DNA of 64,000 nucleotides, from the NCBI GenBank assembly GCA_946902875.1, contig OX336355.1, positions 19,005,347 through 19,069,346 of the forward strand. The letters are read 5' to 3'. The notes under the pieces were generated by a model. That model ran no database searches. It saw only the letters and a program-made list of their open reading frames with translations, and was not told where the DNA came from. Every line of letters starts with the position of its first letter. The stretch's first letter is position 1. This DNA is from Nematopogon swammerdamellus (taxonomy: Eukaryota; Arthropoda; Insecta; Lepidoptera; Adelidae). A program made the position numbers and the translations under genes. Shown here piece after piece: positions 46,055-57,901 of the stretch.

Positions 46055-46933
46055 ACACCTTATGGGAGGCTTCCGGCGCCAAATGTCGCGCTTTCAATAA
46101 AAAAAAGCTTGCCGCCGCCGCTGCCGTCCACCACCAGGCAATAAATACATAAACAGAATAGAAGTTGTGGCGGATTCAACCTTTTCGCACGTGTGTCAAA
46201 ATTTCACCGCAGATGATACTCGTCGAGTCGACGAGCCGATCGACGACACCGGCGGGCACGGACGACGCATGAAGGCACGCGGGAGAAACTCTATGCGTGA
46301 CGTGTCACATCGGACACGAAACAAGAATAAAAGAAATGTTAGACCAATAGACATCGATGGTTAGACCACCACTTCAGTGAGGGCATATTGAGTTCGTATT
46401 ACTATCATATGGGCGTGTCCTCTAGTTAGTAATACAAGTAATATAAGTCAATGCATTAGTATGGGAACTTCTGTTAAGCCAACACATGCCTGAAGATGTG
46501 GTAGTAAGTTAATCATCGGATTCGAACCTCGTACCTAAAAATCAACGGTCTGACGTCAGGAACGCACCTACCTTTTACCAAAGTCATTTTAGTCCCTTAC
46601 AATTCTTGTAGTTTATAAGAAATCATTCCAAATATCACCCATCATTACTTCACAATGCCAGGCCAGCCAGCAGCCAGCCAGACATATGCGCTACCCGTTA
46701 GCAAGTCGACAAAACAATGGAAGACACGCGGCATGTAGGTAGGTACCAGAATTAGCACTGATGTAACCGTGAGCGCAAATACAGATAAGAAAATATTTGC
46801 ATTGCAAAACGATTGCGCGGCGATGACGAAGGATGCACATAGTCTGTCGAGTTGTGTAACTACTGCACGGCAGCCAACCTCTTCGTATTATCTCCAACAG
46901 ACAAGGGCTCGCTAATGAACATAAGTTTTAGAA

Positions 46934-47004
46934 AGTTGTAGAGCGTCGTCCCTGTCGCACCAACTCGCACGTCTCTGTGCGACAGGGACGAAGCTCTACA
47001 ACCA
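46934..47004. repeat. Strong hairpin
   Basis: AAGTTGTAGAGC plus GTCGTCCCTGTCGCAC pairs with GTGCGACAGGGACGAAGCTC plus TACAAC around a loop of about 15 bases. A second short hairpin (AGCCAGATTCCCTCG with CGAGGAAATCTGGCT) follows at 47079-47111. They are likely foldback element remnants. Confidence 0.6.
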
Positions 47005-48079
47005 AATTGTCTCTTTTTAAAGCTCGATGTTCATTATTTACTGCCGCATACTGTGAGAGTACTGAGATTGAGTTCAAAGCCAGATTCCCTCGTTTCGAGG
47101 AAATCTGGCTTAGATATTTACCTATATAGAATAAGAATAAGTATCTACAGACACAGAGCAACAAACGCCTTCAATAAACTCGGGACCTTATTTTAGTGAT
47201 CTCTGTTTCATAATGAAACGGAAGAAGGAATGAAGCTTTCTCTGAGGCAAAGAACGCGGAATCCATAAACATTACTAAAATATTTCGAACAACCGAATGC
47301 GCAGTTACAAGTCGAGCGTAACAACGAGGAAAATATGACCAACTTGAAGAATAGCGGCTCGTTCCGCAAAAAATAAAATATGAAAGAAGACACAGAATCT
47401 CACGCAGCCGACGAAAAAAAAAATGCGGCGAACGACGCCAGAAATATCCGCTAGAACGAACACGACGACTTTTCTAAACGTTAAAACATTTTTAGAGGAA
47501 GCAAGAGAAAATAATGCTCCGTACTTTAACATAAGGAGGCATCGATGAAAACTTAAGCGCATCAAGAGAGAAGGTTCATAAAGTAAACAAACAGGCATTA
47601 AGTTAACTGGCGAGAGCTAAAGAAGGTAAGCGTACACAACAGCGCATAAGAGAGTTTTCTCTGCTCATAAGGCCGTAGTAGGTAATATTAATTATAGGTA
47701 TTTACCTCTGGAGGCGTGTGCCTTGTGGAAGTAGTGAACTACAAACACAGTTCTAGTAGACACGAGAATGTTGTCGTTCGAGCTCATGTTCACCGCAGAC
47801 GATGTGCAAATGTCATAAAGTTGGAAGGTGCTCAGAAGTCTTACTTGATTATTGACACAGATTTTAGCACTACCGAGAGTTACGTCATGGAGATGTATTG
47901 ATTGTTGCGTGATTGGTACTTTATCGCGAGCAAAAAATATCAAGTTGTTTTTTGTCTATTGGGATCGACTGGGATCGGTACAAGAGCCCGGAGAATGTTT
48001 TCTACGTCTCGTATTCCATGGCGGCAGTGAACACAAGATTTGGTGGACAGGGATAAAGCTTCTAGATTACATTAGTTAA

Positions 48080-48212
48080 TAGGCTAGGTAGGATAGGATA
48101 GGTAGGACAGGCTAGGTAGGGCAAGCTAGATAGGACAGGCTAGGTAAGATAGACTAGGTAGATAGGACAGGCTAGATAGGAGAGGCTAGGTAGGACAGGC
48201 TAGATAGGTACT
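48080..48212. repeat. GGTAGGATA/CAGGCTA simple tandem repeat
   Basis: Irregular repeats of GCTAGGTAGGAYAG-type units run for about 130 bases with 10-15 bp periodicity. Confidence 0.8.
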
Positions 48213-48915
48213 GTGTCCAAGTGTCAATCCAACGTCTGATGTCTGCCCGACCGCTAACTCAAGAACGGCTAAATAGTTCCATTCTTCCCGAAGATTATAA
48301 TATCTAGGCATCGCGCCAAATATAGTTAAGAGTGAGCGTTGAGGTATGGCTGAGGTCAAATGTGACATACGTCGAGTGAGATCATCAAATGCACATCCAT
48401 CCGAATTGCGAAACATCTAAACGTCTGCAGCTAGCGTTGATCGTACATCGCCTGACAGCTGACTGCAGAAGTCGCGACTCGCGGTTACATCATCCTAACT
48501 AATCCGACACACTGCGCCCGCGCTGCTGCCGAGATGAGTAGCTCGTACTCGTATGTAACGCCGAAATAGACGGGATGGGACGGGACGGGTTGTGCGGAGC
48601 GAGACCAGTCCGTCGAGTGAGGGTTGGTTGGTTGAATGCACGCACGTGCGACGCGTAAATTATGCAAGGGATATTTTCGGACAGCCCTATTTCTGAACAT
48701 AGCTCGCTGATTTACTGTCTCTTTTGAGTGTGAACTGGTGTTTATATAAATAAAATGTTTCAAGACAGGTGCAGCGGCTGTCATTTCAGGAAACATATTT
48801 GTATCGTTTTGAGAACTAATGGATAGCAAGGAATATAATGTTGCTACGTAGAATTGGTTGTACGTGAATGAAATAAACGCTCAAAGAGAGAATGCAGCAT
48901 GAACGAGAGAGGCTG

Positions 48916-49490
48916 TTTTTTAATGGAACGTGACATGTTTGCTTACATCACCTACTAGACATGTGATGCCACCAGCGCATCACACCTGTAACTAGGTGCC
49001 ATGTCACTTGCCAGTCTCCTTTGGATGTGACTGACGGCTAAACGAAACTGGATGGAAAACACATTTTTTGTATCCGCTTCGACCGACGTTCGTTCGATGC
49101 GGTGGAATCCGGTCGGGTTAAATCCTACCACTTAGTAAGCAGTAAAATAATAGGGCAATGATGGGGGACCTACAGTTTTAAAGCGCTTTCACACTGATTT
49201 ATAGTCATAAATCAGGCCACTGGTGGGGATGAATGCATACCATTAATACCAACCAAGAGATTGGTGCGAGACGGCCCAGTAATTTATTAATAATTTTCAC
49301 AAGCTGACTTGTTTTTGATCAATTTTACTCCCTCCATGCATTCATCCCCACCACTGCCCGGATAAACAGCCAGTGTGTATACAGGCTTTTACGTGGAAAT
49401 CGAACAGCACGGCTAGCCTCAACGGTGGGGTGGTCGGTCAGACGCTCACTATTCCAAAGTCCGACCGCGCCCGACTCGTGGCGCCCGACG
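48916..49490 (-). repeat. tRNA-derived SINE split by a MITE
   Basis: The SINE runs 48916-49180 (tail to GGGGACCTACAGTTTTA) and resumes at 49389-49490 (TTACGTGGAAATCGAACAGC, then CGGTCAGACGCTCACTATTC). In minus orientation the B box reads GTTCGATTTCC. Removing the insert restores CAGTTTTACGTGG exactly. Confidence 0.8.
49181..49388. mobile_element. 208-bp MITE nested in a SINE, TTA duplication
   Basis: Ends AAGCGCTTTCACACTG and (inverted) AAGCCTGTATACACACTG are followed inward by the paired block CCACTGGTGGGGATGAATGC / GCAGTGGTGGGGATGAATGC. TTA flanks both sides (49178-49180, 49389-49391). A TWA duplication fits PIF/Harbinger. Confidence 0.75.
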
Positions 49491-49574
49491 ACGACGCGAC
49501 GTTACTTTGTGATCAGACGCCCAACATAGCAAAACGAGACTAAACTTGTGTATTAGCTACGGGGAGCTACTTAA

Positions 49575-49732
49575 AGCCGCGTCTCCTGCGAATGTTTTTT
49601 TCGAAACATTACACAGAAACATCGAAACATTGGGGCGGGGCCATACACATTTTTTATGAAAACAAATGTTTTTGTGTAATGTTTCTTGTGTAATGTTTCG
49701 AAAAAACATGCGCAGGGCGGGAGACGCGGCAT
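49575..49732. mobile_element. Foldback MITE of about 160 bp
   Basis: GCCGCGTCTCCTGCGAATGT and TTTTTTCGAAACATTACACA pair with the inverted right end (TGTGTAATGTTTCGAAAAAA, GGGAGACGCGGC). The centre has more TGTTT/AAACA pairing. It has no coding capacity. Confidence 0.7.
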
Positions 49733-49895
49733 GCAAGCAGAAGCAAGTACACAAATACAAAATTATATAATCTATGGTAAGTATCATCAATCCTCAATCT
49801 TCTCGGCGGCAATCTACAGTGTCAATCCGCCCGCTCGTCACTTCCGGCAAGCAGTGTTCATGGCAGTCACGGTTTTTTTATTTATTGTGACAGTA

Positions 49896-50234
49896 AGGGG
49901 CCCGGCACACGACCGATTGTATCACCAACTAAACTGTTTAGTCGAGTTGGCCGTGGCGGCAGTTGAGGTACGCACATGAACGATTTTCTAGTCGTTCGAC
50001 CTGTGCAGTGCAGGTTGGCGGATGACTAAACAGTCGGCGGCGGACTAAAAAATTGGTCGTTGAATTTCGGCATTGACTATTCGTACAACTTTTTAATTGA
50101 GTCGTGGAGCGTCGATGCCAACTAAACAGTTGAGTTGGTGTAGATTGCGCATCCTCTAAATTTTTCGTGTATTTAGTTGTTTTATATGACTAAACAATTC
50201 AGTTGGATAAGAAGCGTTCGTGTGCCGGGGCCCT
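49896..50234. mobile_element. MITE with CCGGCACACGA termini
   Basis: AGGGGCCCGGCACACGACC at the left and TTCGTGTGCCGGGGCCCTT at the right are inverted repeats. The interior repeats the motif CCAACTAAACTGTTTAGTCG in both orientations several times. The superfamily is not clear. Confidence 0.65.
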
Positions 50235-50239
50235 TCGTC

Positions 50240-51626
50240 TAGTCTAGTCTAGTCGACTGTTTTGTACGCGGAGATGTTCGCTCCGGTTAGTGAAATAAAT
50301 ATAAATTTCGTAACAAGCTAAATAGTAGCAGTCGGATTTTACAAGCACGATACGGCAGAATATCAAAACGGACACAGAACAGTGGGGCTGTCGGAAAACA
50401 GGAGACGATAGATATGTCGGTTTCCATACTGATACATTAAAAGGTGTAACACAAATTGTGTAACCACCGACAAGCAATTCGCTGCTAGATTATTAACCGC
50501 AGCTTACGAGTATTTGCTACAAATTGCACGGTAATGCAGCCTTCACTTAGATTGGCGTAGAAAGTTAATGAGAAAATGTAATCATAGAAGAAAATCTCCC
50601 GATAGTTGTATCTCATTGCAATCTCGGGCTCCGTAAGTTGATGTATTAATTCAGTTGTACCAGTGACTATAACGCCAGTCGGTTCTCTGAGACACTAGTA
50701 GACACAACTATTTCAATAAACACGTGTAGCTGGTGGTTAAACTGAATGGGTATTAGAGCGTAAGCGAGATCGCACGCTTCGTGGCTTTGTAAAACCACAA
50801 TTGCAACGTACCTGTAATCAATCACAGAGACAAGAAATGATTTCGCCTTTAAACTGATGGGACAGTCGTTTCCTATCAGGTTAAAACGTCTGTTCAATGT
50901 TTCCTTTTGGGACGTTAACTAAGAGAAATGCACATTTATTCTTGCGAGTAAAACCTGTCTGTTATGTGGACTTCCTTGGTTGCGTCAGGTTTGAAGAGTA
51001 TCAAGTTTCGCAGCGGAGGTAATGGAAGCCATGGCGAGGCGAACGAGTGCCGAAAATGGTAAGTTGCAGTATGTAACGCAAACCCAGTCTCCGAACCCGA
51101 ACAGCAAACTGGTTTCCGAACCCAACGCAGACTCTCCGAACAAAAAGGCGGCAATACACTGAATTCTTTACCAAGTAAGGTAAAGTCTCGAGACAAGATT
51201 TGAATTTAAAGAAGGAGATCATTCTTTGGTCAAATACGAGGTCAAATATCATCTCTAATCAAGGTTAAATGTTAAAAATGTGTAAGTATTTTTTATGTAA
51301 TCCGGTATGGGTGGCTGGTATGGCTCTAACGATTTAGATGAAATTTTGTATTTAGAATGTATATTTTTTTTTCAAATTTATCGAGATAGGTATAGGTAGG
51401 CCTACTTCTCAATTCAGTGTAGACGGCAAACGAAGCTCGGTCGCCCAGGTACTCTTCATTTAATTAACAAACCATTACTTAAAAGTTATGGAACTATGAA
51501 CACTGTTATGTTTGGCGCAGCTTCCATAAAAAAAAAGTAAACGCAAATGAACATAATTCACGATGCTGGATTTATAATGTTTGATTATGTAAACAAAAAA
51601 AGAAGTTCAAAATTGAATTAACTGAC
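50240..51626. other. No recognised gene
   Basis: A minus frame (50667-50897) contains a possible donor CAG|GTACGT at about 50811, but its exit phase does not match the next host exon. No exon is called. Confidence 0.4.
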
Positions 51627-51753
51627 CTCTGATCTCGTGGCACTGCGCAGGCGACAGAACTCCGCCGCCCCCGCCAGCGCCGGCGCCGTGTGCGGTCGCC
51701 AGCACGGTCTCCAGGCAGCTGATGTTCTCTCGGCAGGTCGACATTATCTCGTT
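51627..51753 (-). CDS. klar: Internal exon before the 34-kb intron
   Basis: 127-nt exon, acceptor GTGCACAG above 51753, donor G|GTCAGT below 51627. In phase 0 it reads NEIMSTCRENISCLETVLAT, AHGAGAGGGGGVLSP and AQCHEIR plus one base. The one-base exit matches the two-base entry of the exon at 17613, giving Gly at the join across 34 kb. Its GC-rich codons stand out from the AT-rich intron. The phase-0 entry does not accept the two-base exit of the exon at 59908, so either an unseen exon lies between or that exon is terminal. Confidence 0.8.
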
Positions 51754-53105
51754 CTGTGCACAAATAACCTACGCTGCAGTTTACCATACTCTCACCCTTC
51801 AATAAAGAGATTCCTGCTTAGTTTCACTAGGATATCATGTCTCGTCTCCATTATTGTCTTAGATAGCTCGTAGAAATACCGTAAAACCTACAAAAAATAC
51901 TCTAGTGAAATCGCCTAGATAACGTGGATAAAAATAACAAAGAAGACAATTCTCCTTAAGAGATACTGACCTAGTTTCAGGTGCATTCCTTCCATTGGTA
52001 AATAAATAATTGTTATGAGGAGATTGGATCAATGCAGATCATTTATTCCTTTCCCTGGTCCTATTTAAGCCGTATAAATAAATTGTAGATAACAACTCCC
52101 TTTGTGCCCTGAAATGTTTTATATCCAAATGTCATCAAAACTTCTCTCTGTTTTAATATTATGTGACGAGGTAGGTAGATCGGTTGTCCTTAAATTGTTG
52201 TTCGTTATATTCTTTACCTTAAATTGCATATTCAATTAAAACAGTGTTAGAATGAACATTTCTTAATTCGAAGATAGGGATAGATAATCCACAGCGCCTA
52301 AGTCATTCAATAGTAATTAATTCAATTAATTCAATTATCTCGTCAATGAATTAGGTAGGTATACCGGGTAGGTGCATTACGCATCATTTATTATTCATTC
52401 ATTAGGTAGGTACCCTCTATTCACTCAGTCAGATCCAGTAAAGATTATTGTGTCATCGAGCTTGCCGCTGCGCTAATATTCGCCCCCGCTACGGGCTGCA
52501 TTGCACCGCAGTCGCTCGCAGTCACAGTCCTAGTTGGTGAAATCGGAATTTCAAGATAGCAAGCATTCAACCAAGCGAATGAATAAGCCAATTTGGTGTC
52601 AGTCTGTCACAGAGTACAGTAAGTACACGTATACGCTCCGCTACTCCTACCTATCTAACCAACCTACATGCACACCTGGCCTGAATTCAATTATGTCGCA
52701 TTATATTTGAGCATAACGATTCCCATCCGGATCGGCGATTATGAGGAGTTGAGGACGCCCGATTAGTCAGAGATCGACAAGATTAGCCGTACATGAGTAG
52801 GAGGCTTAAAACAATCCATACATACAATATCTGCGTTCTAGCTATACTTCGCCCTTGCTCGCTCTGATGAAGACATGTTATGTTTCCCTCTATCAGTGTG
52901 AAATAGACAAAGGCAGGTCTTCGTCATAGCGCGCTGCAGGCGCTGAGAGCACAGATTAAATAATAGTTTGCTCAGTGTAATTTCTAGCGTAGACTTCACT
53001 TGTAACTCGCTAGAACGCAGCTAAAATGTAAACTGTTTCGTTACATCTACGAACGAGTCAAATGACAGCGCGCGCTTTGAGCTGTCAGATGGCAGCAGCC
53101 GTTGA
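51754..53105. other. No recognised feature
   Basis: Intron between the exons at 51627 and 59908. Short inverted repeats such as ATTCAATTAATTCAATTAAT occur near 52320. Nothing coding is supported. Confidence 0.4.
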
Positions 53106-53173
53106 ATGAAGTTTCGTTTGGTTCAGGCGCCTGTCCGTGTCCTACCTATCCTACTGCTGCTGAGTGCTGTGGG
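53106..53173 (+). CDS. Candidate first coding exon with signal peptide
   Basis: ATG at 53106 opens MKFRLVQAPVRVLPILLLLS followed by AV and two bases (GG). A strong donor GTAAGT follows at 53174. The peptide has a basic N-end, a hydrophobic core of about ten residues and a small residue pair, as in a secretory signal. A matching acceptor with a one-base entry was looked for in the next 300 bases. The most protein-like frame there (53398) is not in register, so a partner exon is not identified. The call may be chance. Confidence 0.3.
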
Positions 53174-53397
53174 GTAAGTATGCATCATGCTCCATTGTTC
53201 AGCAAATTTCCATCCTATCTCTTTGTTTAACTCGTGGAATGAGGCTCGTCTATTGTGCCAATATGTTTTTGTAAAATTTGTGATCAAGAATATTGAATTG
53301 AATTTTAATATCTTCTGTGTCGATAGCACCCTAAGATCGTAATAGCTATGTGGATATTGTTGAAGGAATGTAAGAGGGATCGAGGAGGAGAGGCGAG

Positions 53398-53571
53398 ATG
53401 TTGTCTGCAGAGGAGTTGGTGACCTACGTGTTACCGCACTGCGCTATCGTCGTGACGCTACTCATATTGCTGGCGTGCGTGTGGAGCGTGCGCCACAGCG
53501 CCTCCGCCGCCGGCGCCGGCGCAGACACGCCCCCGCGCCGACGCAAGCGACCTCCGCGTCGCGTATCCTAG
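53398..53571 (+). CDS. Candidate single-pass membrane microprotein, 57 residues
   Basis: ATG at 53398 (context GGCGAGATG), stop TAG at 53569. The product starts MLSAEELVTYVLPHCAIVVT. One hydrophobic helix spans about residues 12-30 (through LLILLACVW), followed by SVRHSASAAGAGADTPP and the basic tail RRRKRPPRR before VS. The charge pattern predicts N-end outside, C-end in the cytosol. Codon third positions are strongly G/C, as in the genuine exons here and unlike the AT-rich surroundings. An in-frame stop nine codons upstream fixes the start. It lies opposite the host gene, in its intron. A competing frame (entered after GTAAG at 53372-53376) is Arg-rich and less protein-like. I do not recognise a family. 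Confidence 0.5.
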   Translation: MLSAEELVTYVLPHCAIVVTLLILLACVWSVRHSASAAGAGADTPPRRRKRPPRRVS

Positions 53572-54485
53572 ACTTTAACTCCACAAAATGTCTATTTGTC
53601 ATCCATCACTATGTTTAACAATTTAAAGGATGATGAACAAAAAGACAGCTTCGTCTTATTCTTATTTTGTAATAGGGAAGATATCGCTAACATGGCAGCG
53701 CTCGGTGGCTGCGTCTTCCTAGACAATACCAGCAGAGTGTCGAGTGTGTTTAATTTGTCAAGTAATAAAATAGTTTAATTGTATTTTACTCTAAGCACGT
53801 AAAGACAGATGAAATAAAAAAAGTTTGCCTTACTCGGCCAACTGTGAAACGAGCGTACGCAGTTATTGTGAAGTGATCTGTATTACTTAACGCTGAGCGA
53901 ACATGTTACATCAGCTGTGCTACACTACACACAGGCTGCTCAAGTTGGTGTATCTTTGTATTAAGCTGGAATTTGTTCATACCATCGTCTTACGAGGAAG
54001 GTAGGCAGTATTGTCGAGTATGGAATAGGAAGTATGAAGCGGGAAGTGCAGAGGTTGTTCTATATAAAAACACTTCCTCTTCTAGTATTTCATTCGACTG
54101 CAGTTTGTTAAATGTAGGTTGATTGAAATGACAACTGTCAAATTGCCTTGAAGTGTTAAAAACAGAAATCAGTCTTTATTTTTCCCTTTCCCTATAAACA
54201 CAAACTCCCTGTTAACTTTCCCCCACCCTAATATAATTAGAACTCTAACTTTCTACACACAAATAAAATCAGTAAACAAATTAGGGTGTAGAAAATTCTG
54301 GAATATGTATATGTTTTTAACCTCTTTGTAAATTATGTATGTAATTAAGGTTTATTGTAAATATTAAATTAGTATAATCCTTTATTTCTTGGATGTAGTA
54401 ATTTAGAATATGTTTGTCCTGTGTCTTTACATGTTACCAGGCCCTCCATCTACCGTTCATCTTAATTGACATTACGTCATCAAAC
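53572..54485. other. No recognised feature; possible 3' UTR of the microprotein transcript
   Basis: AT-rich. AATAAAAAAAG at about 53812 could serve as a polyadenylation signal for a plus-strand transcript covering 53398-53571. Confidence 0.3.
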
Positions 54486-54640
54486 CAGGGAAGACCACCC
54501 GCCAGGTGGGACGACGACATCAAGTATGTCAGCGGAAAGCAGTGGTTCCATACCGCTGAAGGCCGGGAGGACTGGAGGAAAATTTGAGAGGCGTATGCCC
54601 AGCAATGGACGCTGACACGCTGACTGACTGACTGACATCA
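54486..54640 (+). pseudogene. RTE-type LINE tail, short copy
   Basis: GGAAGACCACCCGCCAGGTG onward corresponds to the copy at 25895-26143 (WDDDIKYVSGKQWFHTAEGR, EDWRKI), with a stop replacing a Gly codon. The same GACTGACTGACTGA end is present. Confidence 0.75.
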
Positions 54641-55220
54641 AACAAAAGAAGAATTTCCATTTCTTCTGTTTGATTCCATTAGCCTACCGTCCATTATATC
54701 AATTATGTAGTAATGATGATGAAGTAATGATTTGAGCACTAACTATTTCGAGGCACTTTGACAGCTGTCATGCTAATCGGTCTACAGTAATAATAAACTA
54801 CAGTTAGATGTATTTCAATTGTTCCAAGCTACCTCACTTGTATCAATAAGAATTGTGAATAATATTCTAGTAGGTAGACGACAGACCTTTCTTATGTACT
54901 CACTTCTTTCTACTTTGTAATTTTTTAATTTTACTAAATACTGTAGGTATGTTCAAACAATTGCACAATGCAATCATATTACCATTAATATTAAATATAT
55001 TATATAAATTGTATAATATTGTGCCCAGTGCGAAAATTTTAAACCGGCGACGGTAACGTGATGTAGTAACTGCTCTCATACATATTGTCTCCGCTGCCTC
55101 CACTCCGTCGTAGTTGCCGAGCCGTCTGTTCGGTCGACACGATGGCGCAAGAAGCTATACGCCTATGCTTCTACATAATAATAACTAGCACTTGGGTCAC
55201 AAAAATATATTTAGCAATAT

Positions 55221-55714
55221 TAAGGTCTTTCAAAATTAGTTCAGAGTACGCTAAGGGGAGGTTCCGAATCGGAAATAGATCACTTTTGAAGAACAAAGAA
55301 TTTTTTTTTTACAAAAAAAAAATTTTATTTAAAATGTAAAAAAAAAAATTTTAGTAATCGTTTCAGTTTCATGCCAGGAACAAAAAAGTCTTCCAACACA
55401 TAGATCTCTTTCTTTCAGAAATTGTGAAAAACCACAATTTAGTTTTATTAGTATGGAATAGAAAGAATTTGATTTTTTTTTTACCAACTTACACGTGTTA
55501 GATCATAATGGTGATAAAGACTTTTTTGTTACTGTTATGAAACTGAATCGATTAGGCTATAAAAATCGACCACCTATTTTTTTATTTAAATACATAAAAA
55601 AATATTTTACATAAAAAAAAGCCCAAGGTCCAAACAATTTTATATAGGTTTTACTCCTTATATGATACAGAACCCGCCCTTAGCGTACTCTGAACTAATT
55701 TTGAAAGACCTTAT
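55221..55714. mobile_element. MITE copy 1 (TAAGGTCTTTCAAAATTAG termini)
   Basis: The left end TAAGGTCTTTCAAAATTAGT and TCAGAGTACGCTAAGG is mirrored exactly at the right end. The interior contains GTTTCAGTTTCATGCCAGGA and A/T runs. A second copy is at 59038-59468. TA-type flanks suggest a mariner-like origin. Confidence 0.8.
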
Positions 55715-57901
55715 ATATATTTTTTCCAAAACTTGGCTTATATGAAAGTTGTTCACACAATCGCAACGCAACTGATATTATTTCAAAAAGCAGCCAATGT
55801 CTACGGTATCATTTAATGGTTCAGTCTGCTTTTCGTTTCATTTCACTAAAGTTGCGGGTTGCGTGCGGCAGGCTTCGTGTTATTGTTGTGTTATGAATAT
55901 TTTGTAACATTCCAAACTTAAAAACTGACAATAAATAAAAATGTTCAATGAAATTAGGTTAGCCTTATTCAAACTACCGAGCAGCATAGCAACCAAAAGG
56001 AAGAAAAAAGAAAATCAAAACGCATGCAAAATATTCAACACACACATGTACTGGATCAGAACGAGAAGGGTGTATTGACTGAAACTCCATTTTAAATTTG
56101 TTAACTTACGTTTATTCCTATAATCAGTTCACGGTACACAAGTACATTTAAAAGTAGAAAGATCATCTCACAACACAACGGCGCACAACTTGCATTGCTT
56201 AATTTATTGTCTCGCTGGTGGCAGCACACTCGCATACTCACATTTCTTCCAATATTTTCTAATAAGATTCTAATAAGACATTTCAAATTTTCTATGCAAA
56301 AGGCAAATGGTCAGCCAGTGGATTTCACTATTTATTTGGATTTCTTGTCTTTCAAGCAGGTGGGATGGCCGCTATACAGATAACGTTGAAGCATGGCTCT
56401 TGGCCTCTTTACCCAACGTTTGCAGCACAGAAAATATAATTTTAGGGTTGGAATTTCAACCACGCTTAGTGTTAGAAGGCGCGTTAGGTGACAGAATTCC
56501 CATACAACATCTGTCACATAACGTTATATCTAGCACTAAGTGGGATTTGAAAAGATGTCGCAAAGTAGGAAGCGAGCGAGCGAGCGAGCTGTCCACAGAG
56601 AGACAACTCAGTCGACATATTCAACGGATAAGAACACAATTTACAACGGAGTTCAGTCAAATTGTCTACCGTTCTATGCCGACAGTATTTGCATATCGTA
56701 CAGTCTTCGTACGTACCGCGCGTACACCTCTATTGTTCCTATCCAGTCGTCGTCCCTGTGAGGAAACACAACGTCCAGCGTTCGGTACGGTGCGTCTATC
56801 GATTGTCTAACAATAATAATTCTATTTGCTAATATCTCTAATGGGGTCATATTGACTTGACATGAACTATAGCCGGTAAAGTAGGTACATATTTTTCTAA
56901 ATTGCGATGACAATCCCCTCTGTGCCAACATTCCTTTAAAAGCATGCATGATACAAATATTTTGTGAGCGACGAAAATCTTGAATCAATCTTGTGGCTGG
57001 CAGATCTGGTTTGTGACAATTAAGATATCAGAGAACTGTATAGTGGTCAACAGAGTTGCCACACTGTCTCCTTCGAGCCAGGCCGGCAGCGAGCAGTGAG
57101 CGGGAAGTGTCACCACTCTATAGAAATTGTTGCGCAACGTAGAATAGAATTAGTTAACAGTAACAATCTACACACTATTGCTATCTCACTCGATTGTATT
57201 AGAGCTATGACTTACCTATCACATATCACTGTCGACTCGAAATACTACTTGCAGAAACCATTCATTCACTCGAATTACAAAGAGGGAATGTTTTGAATGG
57301 ACAACATACAGGCGTCTGATCGCACTGCTAATACTATCCGCCCGGTTTTATCGCCAATTTTGTAACATATGGAGATTATATGAACGTACATGGAATCGCG
57401 ATTTCATTTCCGCGCAAATAAAAATGTACTGCGCAGTCTGCAGATGCAATCTGTGGATTTTATTCTGCGCAGATAATATTTGCAGTGCGTGCTAGACCTT
57501 ACAGTAAAAATTGCAATATAACTGAGGTCGGCAAACCGCAGCCATGACTGCAGCTCACCTCGTACCGGGCAACTATAATATCTCAGCTAGCTCAGCGTTC
57601 TCACTCATGTTCCATGTTCTTAGGATTTAAATGTATTCCGGAGTAAATTCCTTCAATGAAAAATATGTTTGTGCAAAAATAATAAGTACTGAACTGATTG
57701 ATGCACAAAAGAGTGTTTATAATTTTACTTGAATAAATAAATATGCAAAATTTGTCATTATATTGTTCTTTCCTTTAATACCATCTTTGTGGTTCCTTGA
57801 ACATTTTTCTACTAAAACAATATACAATTTGACTCTTCAGGCGAAAAAGTATGCCGAGCCCCATGCCATGGGATCGAGATTGAAAAGTCTACCATTGTCA
57901 T
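55715..57901. other. No recognised gene
   Basis: Several short frames overlap at 56195-56990, including a 167-codon plus frame at 56307-56810, but none shows a domain and codon use is not biased. Intronic. Confidence 0.4.

Noticed and set aside
50667..50897. Minus-strand exon ending at CAG|GTACGT
   Set aside because: Its two-base exit does not match the one-base exit needed before 17613, and there is no supporting composition.
56307..56810. 167-codon plus-strand frame
   Set aside because: No recognisable domain, no codon bias, overlapping frames equally open; likely chance in intron sequence.
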